64,000 bases of DNA from Branchiostoma floridae (Eukaryota > Chordata > Leptocardii > Amphioxiformes > Branchiostomatidae): the NCBI RefSeq assembly GCF_000003815.2, contig NC_049982.1:8428542-8492541 (forward strand), given 5' to 3'. The stretch's first letter is position 1; each line of letters begins with the position of its first letter. Position numbers and translations under genes: made by a program. The notes beneath the pieces were generated by a model, which made no database searches, was not told where the DNA came from, and saw nothing but the letters and a program-made list of their open reading frames with translations. This document shows positions 1-12,261 of this stretch, one piece after another.

Positions 1-14
1 TTCACGATCAACTT

Positions 15-287
15 TTGTCAGAATTACCGGTAAATCATGGCCAAACGGATAACATGCAGTCACTAACGTCCATGCTCAGAGAGATACTCACGGGCTATCT
101 GAGGGACGGGAGGAACCAACGGACTAGGACGGTCGTCTGGAGAAAATATGGGACGACCAGGATTTCATGTCGAGAAAAATTGGCGCGAAAAAATATACCC
201 TTTGACATTAGGACTAACCCAAATGGAGACTTTGTTTTTAGTTCAATGAATAAAAAGATAAAAGCTGCAATGGGAACGGCCGCATAG
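15..287 (+). other. Unrecognised 90-codon open frame at window edge
   Basis: An open frame rich in basic residues with no domain I recognise. It could be the end of an upstream gene, a fragment of a mobile element or chance. It has no visible splice site or poly(A) signal that would support it. The rest of 288-430 shows nothing I can name. Confidence 0.12.
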
Positions 288-429
288 CTTAATCATATAG
301 TTGTGATTGAAGGTTCTCTAATTATTGAGGTTCTTTGGTTTCTTGTTGTATTTTGCCAACTTAGGTACAAAATTTCTCCCTATGACGTAGTAGCATGATC
401 CAAAGAAGCTTTCGTGCCGCGTGCAAATA

Positions 430-496
430 GCAGGTGCATTTTGGGAAGAAGCATGACGTGTGCATCAACCAACGCTTGGCCGCCATCTTTGGCTTG
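430..496 (+). promoter_or_regulatory. Promoter / non-coding first exon of SRSF7-like gene A
   Basis: The sequence GCCGCCATCTT at 479-489 is a full match to the YY1 site (reverse of AAGATGGCGGC), which is typical of TATA-less housekeeping promoters and usually sits just after the start site. A CRE-like TGACGTG lies at 454-460. A strong donor, CTTG|GTAAGT, ends the exon at 496, and the next acceptor lies just before the start codon at 1333. No TATA box is evident. The exact transcription start is not determined. Confidence 0.6.
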
Positions 497-1332
497 GTAA
501 GTGAATTTACGGAAATTAAATTCTAGTAAACGCCTGTATTATACAATAAATCCACATTATAGGTATGTTTTGATGCAACGAGTAATTTCGACACATCCTG
601 TAGCACATTATTCCGTTGAAGCGTGTGGCTTTTTTTCCCGGATTGTTGCGATGTTTACCCGATTGTGTTCCTTGTTATGGACGCCACAAGCCATCCTTCC
701 TCATGGCACGGACCTGACTGTTTATTTGCCCAAAACCGAAAATGAATTAAACCAAGGGATTTCGTGTTGTTCTCGTCTTTTGCTGAAGTACTGGAAGCAC
801 AGTTTGCGGGATGCACGGTAGACTATATTAGATCTGACATGTTTTTGTGTCTTCTTGTTATCAAATAATTTGCCCCCCTCCCCATTCATTGTTGTCACGC
901 AAATGAGATCAATTACTGCGGTTTGCCAGCTAGGACTGTAGACAAGGCGTGTCAGGGCCCAGGGACATCGTGTTTGTAACGTAAGCTTGCTCTGAGCAGT
1001 TCATTGACCTCATGTACCACGTGTCCATGCAAACTGCTTGAAACTGATAGTGTGCTCTGGGTTGAAAATAAAAGAGAAGTTCTGTATCTGTGTTGTTTCC
1101 TGGTGTTAAAAAGCGCAAGGCTGCATGACGCAAGCTGAAAATTGATTGTCTGTACAAACTGTTTAATTTTTCAACGTGCCACAATCTGTAGCAGTTTATT
1201 TTGAGCGAAATGGTATTTGTGTCAAAGGTTTATAATTTGACTTTTGGGACATGGGCACAGTTTAATCTGTCAGTGTTGTATGAGAAATGCATTTATACTG
1301 TAGCATTTATTTGCCCTTTGCTCCAGATCATC

Positions 1333-4300
1333 ATGTCGAGGTATGGGAGAGATCCGCGGGACCAGTGTCCCCTGGACTGCAAGGTCTACGTGGGGGACCT
1401 CGGCACACGCGGTAACGAACGGGAGCTTCGAGACATCTTCAGCTACTACGGCCCCTTGAGAAACGTCTGGGTGGCTCGCAACCCTCCAGGCTTCGCGTTT
1501 GTGGAGTTCGAGGACCCCCGTGATGCTAAGGATGCCGTCAAGCACCTGGACAGAAGGTGATCCTAAACAGGATTTCACATAATCATAATCTTTTCTTTAG
1601 ATGAGTGATTTACCATTACATCTGTACAATCTGTTTCATTTACCAAGAGATGAGCTTGATCAGTTCTAATGATTGTTCTAGAGGGGGTCACAGGCTGTAA
1701 AGAAGAGTGGATGTCAGCCTGGCCCTCTAAATTGTTTTGTACATACATATAGTATGCATTATTTTGTAACCTAACTTCTAGAGGTTTTGAGGAAGATAAT
1801 CGTTGTAACTGACTGTTTTTTCCCCTCCAGAGAGATCTGTGGAGCGCCAGCTCGTGTGGAGATGTCCACAGGTATGCATGTCTATTAGAATATCCTGTGT
1901 TTTTCTGCTTACTGTCTGATGATTTAAAAGTATAATTTGCAGTCAACTTTCAGACAATTGACATAAGGATTACAGAGGGTTAATGATCTTTCTTTTTTCC
2001 CTATGTGTCTATCATCACTGGTTGAAACCATCACAACTTCAGCACGCCAAGGTTAGTGAGAAATTTACATGATGGATTTTATTTTTGTGCAGTCTGCTGA
2101 ATGCCTGTGGCTTGCCATAGTACCTGCATTTCATGAATGTTTGATTTTTTGGGCCTACTTGTGCATGGTGCTCAGGATGCACAAGTGTATGACTGACAGA
2201 AAAATGATGTCAGATGTGCTGTGAAAATTACAATGGCCTCGAAGCAGTCTTCTTGGCAACTAGAAAATTGTTGGTGTCTCTGAGAGCCAGATTGGGTCTG
2301 GAGGAATTTTGTATTTTGCCCAACTTGTTTCCATTTTTCCTCTATATGTGATGCCCTCATACTGACACCACCTTCACTTTGGACGAACACACTTGGTTGC
2401 AGCAAGGGAAGGTGTGCATAACTTCGCATTGCTAGTACACACCCACCCTCAGTGCACAGCACAATATCACAGACTGTGCCAATGTATTACAATCTCTGCT
2501 GTCAAACAGGACAAACAGCCTTCAGAAAAGGCAATTGTATGCTCCTGAAAGGCTGTTCTTTCATTACATGTCATAAATATAGACTTACATAAAATACATA
2601 AATCGGTCTGTTTAAGAAGAAGTATATCTGTTTGAAGAAAAAGGATGTTATAAGTTGAGAATAAAGCATACGCTTGAAATCTATTGAAATCCCCGCTCTT
2701 CATATTGCATCTATTGAATGCTGTAAAGTTGTATGAAAGCAAAGATATTGACACATACTCTGGTGTTTCATTGTTGAATTTGGTGGAAAAATTGAGTCTA
2801 TTTTGCTGAACTTCTTTTGTTTCCCCTCTTATGTGATGACCATAAATTGACAACATATTCACTTGGGATTACAGCAAGAGAAGGTGTGTATGCATATCTA
2901 CTTTCTTTTTCTTCTTCTGACATTTGAAATAGAATTTTGTATTTGTTAGTGTTATTATATGATATTGTATCTGCCATATCTCCATTCTTGAAATGGAATC
3001 AAATAAAAACAATGATCATGTTGATGCAAACGGTATATTTCCTTTCTTCCTTTCCTACAGGAATGGGAGGTGGTGGTCGACGTTCGCGATATGGCCCGCC
3101 CCCTCCGTATTATCGCCGCCCCTTCGACCCGCTAGACCGATGCTATGAATGTGGCGAGCGTGGGCACTATGCCCGGGACTGCTACCGCTACCGCCGCCGG
3201 TAATGACACATTTCATACCTTTCCGCAACCTACCGTCTACTAACGTAGCCATATTTCCTTGGTTATTTTCAGAAGCTTGCTTTGTGCTCTTACCGTAAAT
3301 TGTTCTCCCCCCTCATGTACAGTATAGACATTCCCGTCTTAAGTGTTTGGTGAACATGTAAGTAGACTCCACTCTGCATGGCTTACAGAAAGTCTGGGGC
3401 CTAATCTTGTTTCCTTTTTGGCTACCTGTATTTTGCTGCTAGCAGAAGAGAGTGAGTATATTGAATGACCAGCCCATGTTGATTTGTTACTTCATGTTTT
3501 ACATACTGGTAAAGTGCTTTTCTTGTAAGAGTGCCATGCCATATTCTAGACTGTTCCTGTTGGCCACTAAGTCAACTTTCAACATGTCAGTAGTAATAGT
3601 AGGAAACCAATGTATAACCCATGATATTCAAGTAAATGCAAAAAATTTCTTTATTCCGCTTCCCGAAAGTTATGGTTGGACATATTTTACTATAGGGAGA
3701 TGGATCTGTCCCGAATTTACTTCTGAACCTAGCAAACACTACATAAAATAGATGAGACCAAAATGAATTTTACATGCCACTATATGGAAAGAAAAACAGT
3801 GGTATTCTTAGACTATTGTTTTCCAAGTAATGTCTAAGACTATTGGCAACATATGTGGCATGAGAACATTCTAGGTATGGCGTTGGTAGCCTTACGTCTG
3901 TATGCGCATCTCTTATTGCACATGGAATATTTTTCTTTTCTGCATACTTATTATACTTATTCTGTGCCACTTGGTGTAAAACTTGCAGGCGGTTTTCCTC
4001 CTTGAGTCAGTTCTCCACACGCACCACATGAGTCGTTGAAAGTTCTCCATGTACCTTCTGTGGGCGCCAGGCGTGTGGCACACTCCCTGATCGGCACTCG
4101 CCAATCAGCGTAGTCTACATCATGTGATCGGCGCTGAGCCAATCAGCATACAGTTGTCGCCACGCTCATGATCAGCTAGCCAATCCCAGCATGTGTTCCT
4201 CCCACACATCCACCAATCCGATAAAGTCGACCATCGGCCATTCAGAAAACGGCTCTCAAGTCAGTTTCGGCTCAGCCGTCGACACATTCGGCCCTTGTGT

Positions 4301-6762
4301 GAGCCAGAGTTGATCGACCTACTCACCCAGCATTCTACCATACCGTTGATTATGTGTGAGATTCGTCCGACACTCTGCACTGTGCAGTGTTACGACAGTA
4401 GATTCGACTCCAGTAAACCAGGTGCCATATACTGTCTGTAGTTAAGTTTGCTGCAGTTAGGGTAGGTATGTACTGCACCACCTCACATCTTACTCAGATA
4501 GCATTGCCACAGCTAACCAAAATTAAAAGTAACTCTGAAAAAAAAATGTGATCAAACTTGACCAGAAACATGATTCGAAGTTAAGTGACATTTCATATTG
4601 ACAAATTTTATAAAGATCTGTTTTTGCACAGTAAACACTCTTTTTTCCCCTTTTCTTACAAAGGAGGAAAAAAGACTATTTTTTGCTGTGAAGATGGGAG
4701 GTGGTGAGATGCTATGAAGATTGCTTGTCCCTGCAGTACTGAATGTTGTGGAAGTTTTGTACAGCTACAGTTACAGAAATGACAGCTCTTGTGTTTGGGT
4801 TGATTTGAACAACTTTTGTGTGGTCCAAATAAACTAAAGAAATCTCATTGCAATTTTTGGCCAGATAAGCAACAACCTAAGCATTGTTACCAACTTCACT
4901 GCATCCTATATTGTGCATTGTTGTACTCTAGGGGGCTACCTTGCTACAGTAATGACATATTACAAAAACTTTGTCTTCCTTCCATGCTGTCAAAAAAAAT
5001 TGACCACCTTTTAACAGGACTAAATCATGATCTGCATTCTTTTTCTGAATCATTGCCTATTTTCTTTATAATAAAAAAAAATCTGAAGATGAATTTCAGG
5101 CACTGCCAAGCATTTAGAATGTGACTAAAATGCCTGAGACGTTATTTCACAACTGTACCTTATAGATTATCTACTTTAACTTTTTACTTGGAACTGTCAT
5201 CCTAAAATCATTCTTTCTTCTGCTTTCCTTGACTGGGAACTATCCACCTAAAGGATCTCTTCCTTTCAATCACTGGTGAAATCTCTATCTTGATTTATTG
5301 TCAGTCTTTTGACAAATCCCTGGTATGACTTGGCAACTCAAATTCTTCACCACACAACCAAATCTTGGGTTTCGTTGGGTATTGTAGTCACTGTAGTCAC
5401 GACAGCATTGAAGTTCAGGCTGAGGCCAGTTAAGACAAATCAATATACATTGTGGTAATAAGTTGTCCAGCTAGGCAGGGGAATTGGTTATATGTAAGAA
5501 GACAGGTGTAAATGTTGCTTTTGACTCCCACGTAAGCTACTGCAGGTCCCATGGAAGAAGTGCAGGCCCAGAAAGGTTGACAATGTCATGCGAATGTTGC
5601 ACACCGTAAGCCCAGTCTGAGCTGACGGTTTGTGTGTCTGTGTCCTCGACAGGAGCCGATCCCGCAGCCGTGACCGCCGTCGCCGCACGCGGTCCCGCTC
5701 CAGGTCCCGCAGCCGCGACCGCAGGAGGAGCTACAGCAGGAGCCGGTCCCGCTCGCCCTCCCGCTCCCGCAGTCGGAGCCGCAGCAGGTCCCGCCGCAGC
5801 AGGTCCCGCAGCCACACGCCCCGCAGCAGGTTGGCAGCTCTGCTTATTTGTGTTGCTTTGGCTCGGAAAAATGCTTCCTGTTTTAGCCATGAAAAAATTA
5901 GGGTCGGTAGGTAGGGATCAGAGTTGTAGTCAGCGTCCGTCCTTTGACGGAATTCTGCAGCTGGGGACAGAAAATGATTTTGTTCATTCGTCCTGAGCTC
6001 CTCTGTGATGGACAGAAATTGATATGTAAAGGTATAAAAAACTGTCCCACTTGTGTTATTCTTTACTAAGACAGATGCCATCGAATAGCTTAGTCTACCA
6101 GCAAAATTTACACCTCAAAATGCAGGAAATAGCGTTTCAGAGGGTCTAGACTTCAAAATTTTCCGGGGGAGCATGCCCCAGGACCCCCCATGAAATGTGG
6201 CGCCTTGGGCGCTCAATGGGATTCAAAATCAAGGAGACGGGAAATGATTTCAGGCTGGCTACAACCCTGGTAGGGGTTATCTTTTTTTTTACACTCGGCC
6301 AAAACTTATACAAAAACATTTCAACAAAAAGTAAAATGGAAATGCATGAACACATATTTTTATTCTCTTCTTGCACTTAATATGTTGTTCTGTTACCCTA
6401 CAGGTCTGGCTCCAGGCGTGAATCCCGCTCCAGGTCGAGAACTCCTGAGAAGCGGTCCCGTTCCCCGTCACGTGGTCGCAGGTAAATAACCCCCTTCTTT
6501 CACACCTATCTTGGATATTTTCCACAACTTTTGCATGTGGCAGTTAAAATCATTTGATAGGAGGGAATAGGTTTAGCATACTGTGTTTCATTTAACCTGG
6601 TAACAATCACAAATACAGAATGATGTGATATGGCTACTATGAAACTGCCTTAAAAGGGAAAATTTCTTACAGAAGTGAAAACTTTTCTGTTTTTGCAGCG
6701 GTTCTCCAGACAAGCTTAAAGAGAACGGAGTAGAAGATGTGCAGAAGGAGAATGACGACTGA
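1333..6762 (+). CDS. SRSF7: SRSF7-like serine/arginine-rich splicing factor (gene A), 6 coding exons, 240 aa
   Basis: Coding exons: 1333-1556, 1831-1871, 3061-3199, 5653-5829, 6404-6481, 6699-6762 (723 nt, 240 codons plus stop; human SRSF7 is 238 aa). All junctions are GT-AG and in frame. An N-terminal RRM (about residues 15-88) carries RNP2 KVYVGDLG and the RNP1 region [13 protein letters not shown]. Exon 3 of the coding series adds a Gly/Arg/Pro linker and a CCHC zinc knuckle, [14 protein letters not shown] (C-x2-C-x4-H-x4-C), the feature that separates SRSF7 from SRSF3. The next exons encode RS/SR dipeptide repeats, and the tail is acidic, ending in NDD. By family it is a nuclear SR protein that binds exonic enhancers and regulates splicing and mRNA export. 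The start is the first ATG of the RRM exon, with family-typical MSRYGR. Introns hold candidate microexons (2043-2883) and a candidate poison exon (3989-4421). Confidence 0.93.
2043..2051 (+). other. Candidate 9-nt microexon in gene A intron
   Basis: CACGCCAAG is preceded by a long pyrimidine-rich tract and CTTCAG and followed by the good donor GTTAGTGAG. It lies between coding exons ending at 1871 and starting at 3061, whose junction is phase 1. Nine nucleotides keep the frame and would insert three residues before the Gly-rich linker. Splicing is not proven; the evidence is only flanking signals and frame. Confidence 0.35.
2403..2883 (+). repeat. Duplicated intron segment with two more 9-nt microexon candidates
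   Basis: A stretch near 2330-2425 is repeated, diverged, near 2815-2895; both contain a TATGTGATG-type motif, then CACTTGG, then an acceptor-like AG. In each copy a 9-nt block is bounded by AG and GT: CAAGGGAAG at 2403-2411 and CAAGAGAAG at 2875-2883. Both would keep the reading frame without a stop. Donors (GTGTGC, GTGTGT) are weaker than that of the 2043 candidate. Confidence 0.3.
3989..4421 (+). other. Candidate poison cassette exon of gene A
   Basis: A 433-nt block in the intron between the zinc-knuckle exon and the first RS exon. It starts after ACTTGCAG and ends at AAACCAG|GTGCC. Spliced onto the preceding exon (which ends in CG), it meets an in-frame TGA at 4029-4031, so inclusion would truncate the protein before the RS domain. 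It holds four CCAATC motifs (4101, 4139, 4180, 4213) spaced 33-41 nt, and several CGAC/GAC triplets. Genes B and C carry comparable blocks in the homologous intron. Vertebrate SRSF3 and SRSF7 are known to use poison exons; use here is inferred. Confidence 0.5.
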
Positions 6763-8041
6763 AGCAAGTTACCTCCTCTCAGATCCGGGACATTCACGGC
6801 CGGAACTGCAGAGAGACAGACATGAAACTGTACCACATTTCTTCTTGTAAATCTCTAGTGTTAATGTGAAAAGACTTGGTAAGGCTGTGAGGAGACCTAG
6901 GTAATGATGTAGACATGAGCAGGCCTCTGAGATGCAGCCACCCCTGTAGCATAACAATAGAAGGTGGACATGGAAGATTATGTTTTAAGATGTATAACAG
7001 TAGGCATCTCCCTCTAGCTGAGTAAATCCTGTGGAGGGTATGGAAGTAAATGTGTGGATTTGATAACTGATTCCTTCAAATTAAAGCTAGTGTTTTCCAT
7101 TGCAAGCATAGTACTAGCCAGTGGAAAACAACTATCTGGAGGAAGAACAAAAGATAAAATTTTAAAGCTTTACTATTCCATTTAAAATTTTGATAGAAGA
7201 GATGGATTGAGTTTTTTAAAGAAGTACTGGGAAGATACTTGAATAAGGGGAAAAGGTTGTGTATGATTTCTACCACCCCATATCAAGTTTTTTAATGGAA
7301 TAGTCCTCTGTGAAGGGTTGGTTGTTGAATCCCTGAAAAATGTCATAGTTGAAATCCCCATCTGTGGTCATCATTCCTCCTCAAGGTTTTACTCAAAATG
7401 AGAGGAAAATATACAAGTTGTGATCTTGCTGTACAAACTATCTCATATTGATGGAGGGAATATGGTGAAATAAAGCTTGGAAGTCCTTTTTTTTTTATAT
7501 ACCTGTACTTGTATATGGAGTTGATGGCATTACAATATCGTTGCCGTTCGAGGAGATGTGTCTCATTCACCAACTAATATTGGCATGCATTTCTGTAGGT
7601 ATTATGTTGTATGTGCAGCAAAGTGGTGAACACCCAGTTTATGGTCAATCATGTAATGCTATAGAGGAAGCCAGCGTTTACAAGCATTCACAAATTGTGT
7701 CTAGTATAGTACATTCCATTACTGGTAGTTTTGCTGTAGTCTGTCGGGAACAGTACTTCTTTTGACCAAGCTTGTCTGCAATATTTCAGCTAGAGCTTCT
7801 CAAGTAGTTGGTGGTTACTTATGTACGGGCAGGCAGTAGTGGAGAGGGGCAAGCCCATCATCTTGCAACAACATTTTGAAGTTTTTTGGTGAATATGACT
7901 TATATGAGTAATGTTAGACCTGTGGTTATATTGTGACATGTAATGGGTATGACTCGAGTCACATGAAGTATGATGTTTTGACATTTCCTGTATATGGTAT
8001 TATAACTGTTGTATGGCTTTGTCATTTCTGTATAGGTGTTC

Positions 8042-8178
8042 AATAAACAGCAATTTCAGTATTTAGCTCACCACTTGTATGAACAGCTTGTCCTGTGATT
8101 TTCCTTTGCAATTCAGAGAAGATCTTTGCATTTATTGCTACCAAGGCTGTTTTGAATGTTTGATGTGCTTTTAATAAA
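8042..8178 (+). terminator. Poly(A) signals of gene A
   Basis: AATAAA occurs at 8042-8047 and again at 8173-8178, after about 1.3 kb of AT-rich 3' UTR following the stop at 6762. Either could be used; an earlier AATAAA near 7465 is a third possibility. Confidence 0.5.
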
Positions 8179-8324
8179 GATCACCACGTAATCTTTGTGC
8201 TGTATTTATTGTGCAAAAGGCGAGGGATGATTCGAGGAGGTATGTGGAGATGAAGAGGAATGATGTATGATAAAATATGTAGTGGAATGAAACACTTGGC
8301 TGACATGTTAAATGAAACACTTGC

Positions 8325-8520
8325 AGATGAAATCAAAAGCTATCTGCATCCCCAAAATCAAGGCAAAAGTTCTGCTACAGAGTGCAGTACTAATAAAAGT
8401 ATTGTAGAATCCCAAGGTGAATTTTGAGCTTTGTCATTCCAAAATATCAAAACATACCATGATCCATTTAGACCAGTGGACTGCTTGCCAAAATATTCAG
8501 CAGCACTATCGCTGAAAATA
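8325..8520 (+). repeat. Degenerate copy of a dispersed repeat
   Basis: The string AAGCTATCTGC..CCCAAAATCAAGGC and the later GAATTTTGAGCTTTGTCATTCC match, with divergence, the interior of the longer elements at 45725-46613 and 62321-63401. It lies between genes A and B. Nothing else of note is visible in 8180-8880. Confidence 0.4.
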
Positions 8521-8879
8521 AGACCTACCAGTTATTATAAAATTATATTAATTTATTATATAAATAAAATTAAGTTCTTGTTCTGAATTTACAGCTAGCT
8601 GGTCTGTAGTCAGGTCTTGGCAGTCTCAAAACTGGGTATCTATCAGAAAACTACAGTTTTTACAACTACAGTTTTTTTTAGTAAAAACTGTTAAGTACCG
8701 AATATCAATATGATTCAAAATACAGAAAATAGCCCACTTTACTACTAGTAACTTAGATCTAATACGTGTCTTTTTACGCTCAAACAGATACATCATATTA
8801 AAGCCCAAATTGTCAATTGTGCATACACGTCCTTACAGTGCACAAAAGTACAGTACGTATTATTTTTCGGCTTGTCAAA

Positions 8880-9034
8880 AACTTGATGCGGAATGAAGTT
8901 CAACGCTCCCCAGGGGGCGCGACTGTCACTCCGACGGCGGAAATACTTCGAGCCTCGTCGGCTTTCCGAGTAGCCCCGAGTGCTTGTCGAACGGACGGAC
9001 GGCGGCCATCTTGAGTGTGGGGGTTGGTCAAGAG
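8880..9034 (+). promoter_or_regulatory. Promoter / non-coding first exon of SRSF3-like gene B
   Basis: A GC-rich island in AT-rich DNA. It contains a YY1-type GGCGGCCATCTTG at 9001-9013 and ends in AGAG|GTGAGTT at 9034. The donor and following bases (GTGAGTTGTAAACA) match those after gene C's first exon (GTGAGTTATAAACA). Upstream, CCCCAGGGGGCGC at 8908-8920 resembles the CTCF core site. There is no TATA box. The first intron then runs 5.7 kb to the acceptor at 14719. Confidence 0.55.
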
Positions 9035-10683
9035 GTGAGTTGTAAACAAGCTTCCGTGCTCTGTCATTCCAGCGTGTTCTTCTTTTTGCTGAATGAAAAA
9101 CTCTGTATGGCAGTTCTGTGCTTCATCTAAGGCTATCGTTGTGGACTTGTTCACGAAAGATCCACCGCTTGTCTGATGGAAAATAGACGCGCGAGTCGCG
9201 GTGCCCTCTCTCAGGTTTGGTGCGGTACTGCACAGAGGCCCCCTACTTTTACCGACTTGCAGACGCTCCTTCAGTGATCTGCTCACTTGTATACTTTTCT
9301 AGTCATGTGTTGAAATAAATGAAGCCTCAATGTAACCATTAAGTGACAAAAAGTATGCAGAGCTGACAGGCTTTGCACGGGAACAATCTAGGCGATGGGC
9401 GTTGCAGGGCATGGGGGAGGGGGGCACTCATCCATACATACAAACATGCCTGTCTTCTAGAAAGTGAAAGGAACCGTTCAACTATATTATGTAGGTCATC
9501 ACACATGGGATAAGCTCAACGATAATTCTACGATCATGTACATACCCATTACGTGACAGATATCACATCCTATGGCGTAGAATCAATTGTTTCACAGATA
9601 AACAAAAATATCATAATTTCCTTCTAGTTCTCAGTATAGAAGGAAGTTAAATGTTTTAACTTTTGTTTACAGAAAAACATTGTGCAGTCATCTGATCCTA
9701 CAGCTATTATCCCAGACAACGGAACTAGAAAGGTTTGTATTTACAAAGTTAAATCTCTTGTTTGTCACTTACATTTACAGATCCTTTTCGTTACATTCGA
9801 TATTCTTGATATCAAATTGCCTGACTATTATAATATGTTATGCTTTCTTTCCCAGAAAGATTCTTTTCCAAACAAATGCCTATAATATAGTATTTTTACA
9901 ACAATCACAATAGTATGCTGCCAAATTCCTGGTGGTTAATTGTGATCAGGAGAGCTGACCTGCTTGGAGAATGTACACTCTTCCTTTTATTTACTAGTAA
10001 TGGCATTCTGGGTGTTGTAGTTGTGTTCACTGTCCGATTTTGCATGCTTGATGGCCACTATACTATAGGCACTTAAATGCAGCTGCTGTTCTGTCAATGA
10101 TAAGAAATAAGAATGTTCTACCAGAATACCCATAATTTTGCACTAACGTAAACATCTCGACAGAACTATCTACTGCTTGTACTAGTACAGCAGCAATACA
10201 TGATGCCAGCAATTGATTGACATTTAAACATGATTTTTTAAAGTTTGGCCCAAATCTTGCACGCATCAAACATTGTTTTGAAAAGCCGTCATGTCAATCT
10301 CCTATTCTATTGTCTCATCTCTCTCACAAAAACGCTATGCAATAATATCTAATCGTAAGAAGAACATTACTGCTTGAATCATCAGATAGTGTGGAACAAT
10401 GCGGGGTTTATCTGAGTATTGAACTGTTTGGCCAGATGTGAAGAGCTGTTTAACGTCAGAAGATGACTAACTGCTGTTATATGTCTGTAATATTGGTGTG
10501 AAACAGTGGCCTGGTATCCATCCCTATCAGAGCTGCCAGGTTTCTTGCAATCCCCTATGAAAGTATTGGCTGGACCTACAGTATTTACAGAGTGGACTAC
10601 AAGAACTCTAGCAGGGATGGAGACCAGACTAGTAAAACAACAACAGGGTTGGAAAAACTTACTTCACTTACTTGATAAATAAG

Positions 10684-10815
10684 GTACCACCATGCACTGT
10701 AGTCTCTTGTATACTGCCATAGAAAAATGTTTGCGGTGGTTTTAAGATTGCAGTAAATTTGCAACGCGAAAACTGCGAACATAAAAACCACCGTGAAAAT
10801 TTCTGCATTTACAGT
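10684..10815 (+). mobile_element. Short non-autonomous element, copy 1
   Basis: The block starts GGTACCACCATGCACTGTAG and ends near CACCGTGAAAATTTCTGC. It is homologous, in reverse orientation, to 58744-58850 in the P450 gene. It contains GGTTTTAAGATTGCAG and ATAAAAACCACCG as imperfect inverted parts. I take it as a MITE-like element in intron 1 of gene B. Confidence 0.45.
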
Positions 10816-11654
10816 ACCCTCCAGAACCCAGTCCTTCTTAGAAATAGCTGTAAACTATAATGTGTCACTTTAGAGGCCATCTTGTGATTAAGTAGGTGCC
10901 AAACAATTAGACTGTTTTTAAGTAGGACAAACAATAATGGCGTCAAACATGCAATTAGTTTTCTCACTGACCCCATTGTTCCAGAAGATAGTAATTTCCG
11001 AGGACAGTTTTCTTCCGGAGTGGGTCTATACACCCGCTGTGAGCAAAATTACTAGTACATTACTAGTAGTAGACGATTTGTTGTGTCTGTATAAATGTAA
11101 CTTATGTAAGGTTAAGTTATGATTTTGAGGTTCAGTTTTGATTTGTTATGATGATTTTAAGACTAGGCTTTAAGATCAATAAATAATTAATTAAATTTTA
11201 CAGGGTCACTTAATTCTGCCTTTTGCAAATAATTCTATTCCAATGTTCAGGTTTTGTAGGACATTCTGGATCTTTCCAAAAAAAGTTGATTGTTGAATCA
11301 TTTGTTTTCAACAATAATTATAACAAGGTTCATAATAAAAGAACCACCTGGTATTGATTATATTTCATACGTGACGGTGAAACAGGTCACCGTTGCTATA
11401 TCATTAACTTTAACCTAGTGTTCCTGGCGTAGCCTGTTCCCGTGGGAATGGGCTGGATGCCAGTTATTGTCAGACCTTTTAAACAAGGTTAAACCTCGTT
11501 GTTCTAATTGAATGGAGCCGATGAAAACACTTTTTTAAAACTCTGTTGAGGCATTTGGTATGCATTTATTTTTCCCTGACAAACCTGCCTCTATGTTCAA
11601 TGTATGCAGAATTCAGTGAATCAGTGAATGACATAATCATAATGTAATATAGGT

Positions 11655-11912
11655 TAAAAAAAACAACATAGGGCGGCGCCCATCTCTGTTTCCTTAGCCA
11701 TGGGCCACACAACGCAATCTCTACAGCAAGGGGCTAGTCCACTGGTAGTGGTGTGTGTTCAACTTCCATACTCTTTCCCGAATGCTGAGTGCTAAGCAGA
11801 GAAAGCAGCATGTACCATTTTTAAAGTCTTTAGTATGACTCGGCAAGGGATCGAACTCATGACCTACAGAATGGAAGGCGAACACTCTACCCTCTAGGCC
11901 ATTGCACCGGTT
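11655..11912 (-). mobile_element. tRNA-derived SINE
   Basis: Read on the minus strand, the head (11912 to about 11840) resembles a tRNA with A box TGGCCTAGAGGG and B box GAGTTCGATCC at tRNA-like spacing, followed by a unique body and a T-rich end near 11655. It has no intact cloverleaf, so it is a SINE rather than a tRNA gene. It lies in intron 1 of gene B. Confidence 0.7.
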
Positions 11913-12261
11913 GTAATGTAATATTATGCATGTAAGAAATAGCTTCATAAGGATAGCTTTCAGCCCAAATGTTTGAGCATGTCGTATGACTAGTAAATAC
12001 AGTCCTGACCATTGTTCTTCCATCCATTGTGGTTCTCCCGTGTTTGTGATCTCTGTAACCAGAATTTTACATTTTGCAACGCTTTGTTATTTCAGACGTT
12101 CTAAGTTGATTTCATCCCCCATCCCACGAACATCTAGATCTACACCAACATGTCAGGTGACTATGCCAATTAAGAAACCCATGCAATTACGAGGGGGATA
12201 GAGAACTGAAATGACTCTACTCTCCTAGCAGAGGTTTGGCTCCAGCTTATTTTGGACTTGG

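Noticed and set aside
5537-5996. Ala/Gly/Pro-rich long frames on both strands over the RS exon of gene A
   Set aside because: These are off-frame shadows of the repetitive RS-coding sequence; the RS frame joins perfectly to flanking exons.
11840-11912. True tRNA gene
   Set aside because: A and B boxes are present but the acceptor and anticodon stems do not pair and a SINE body follows.
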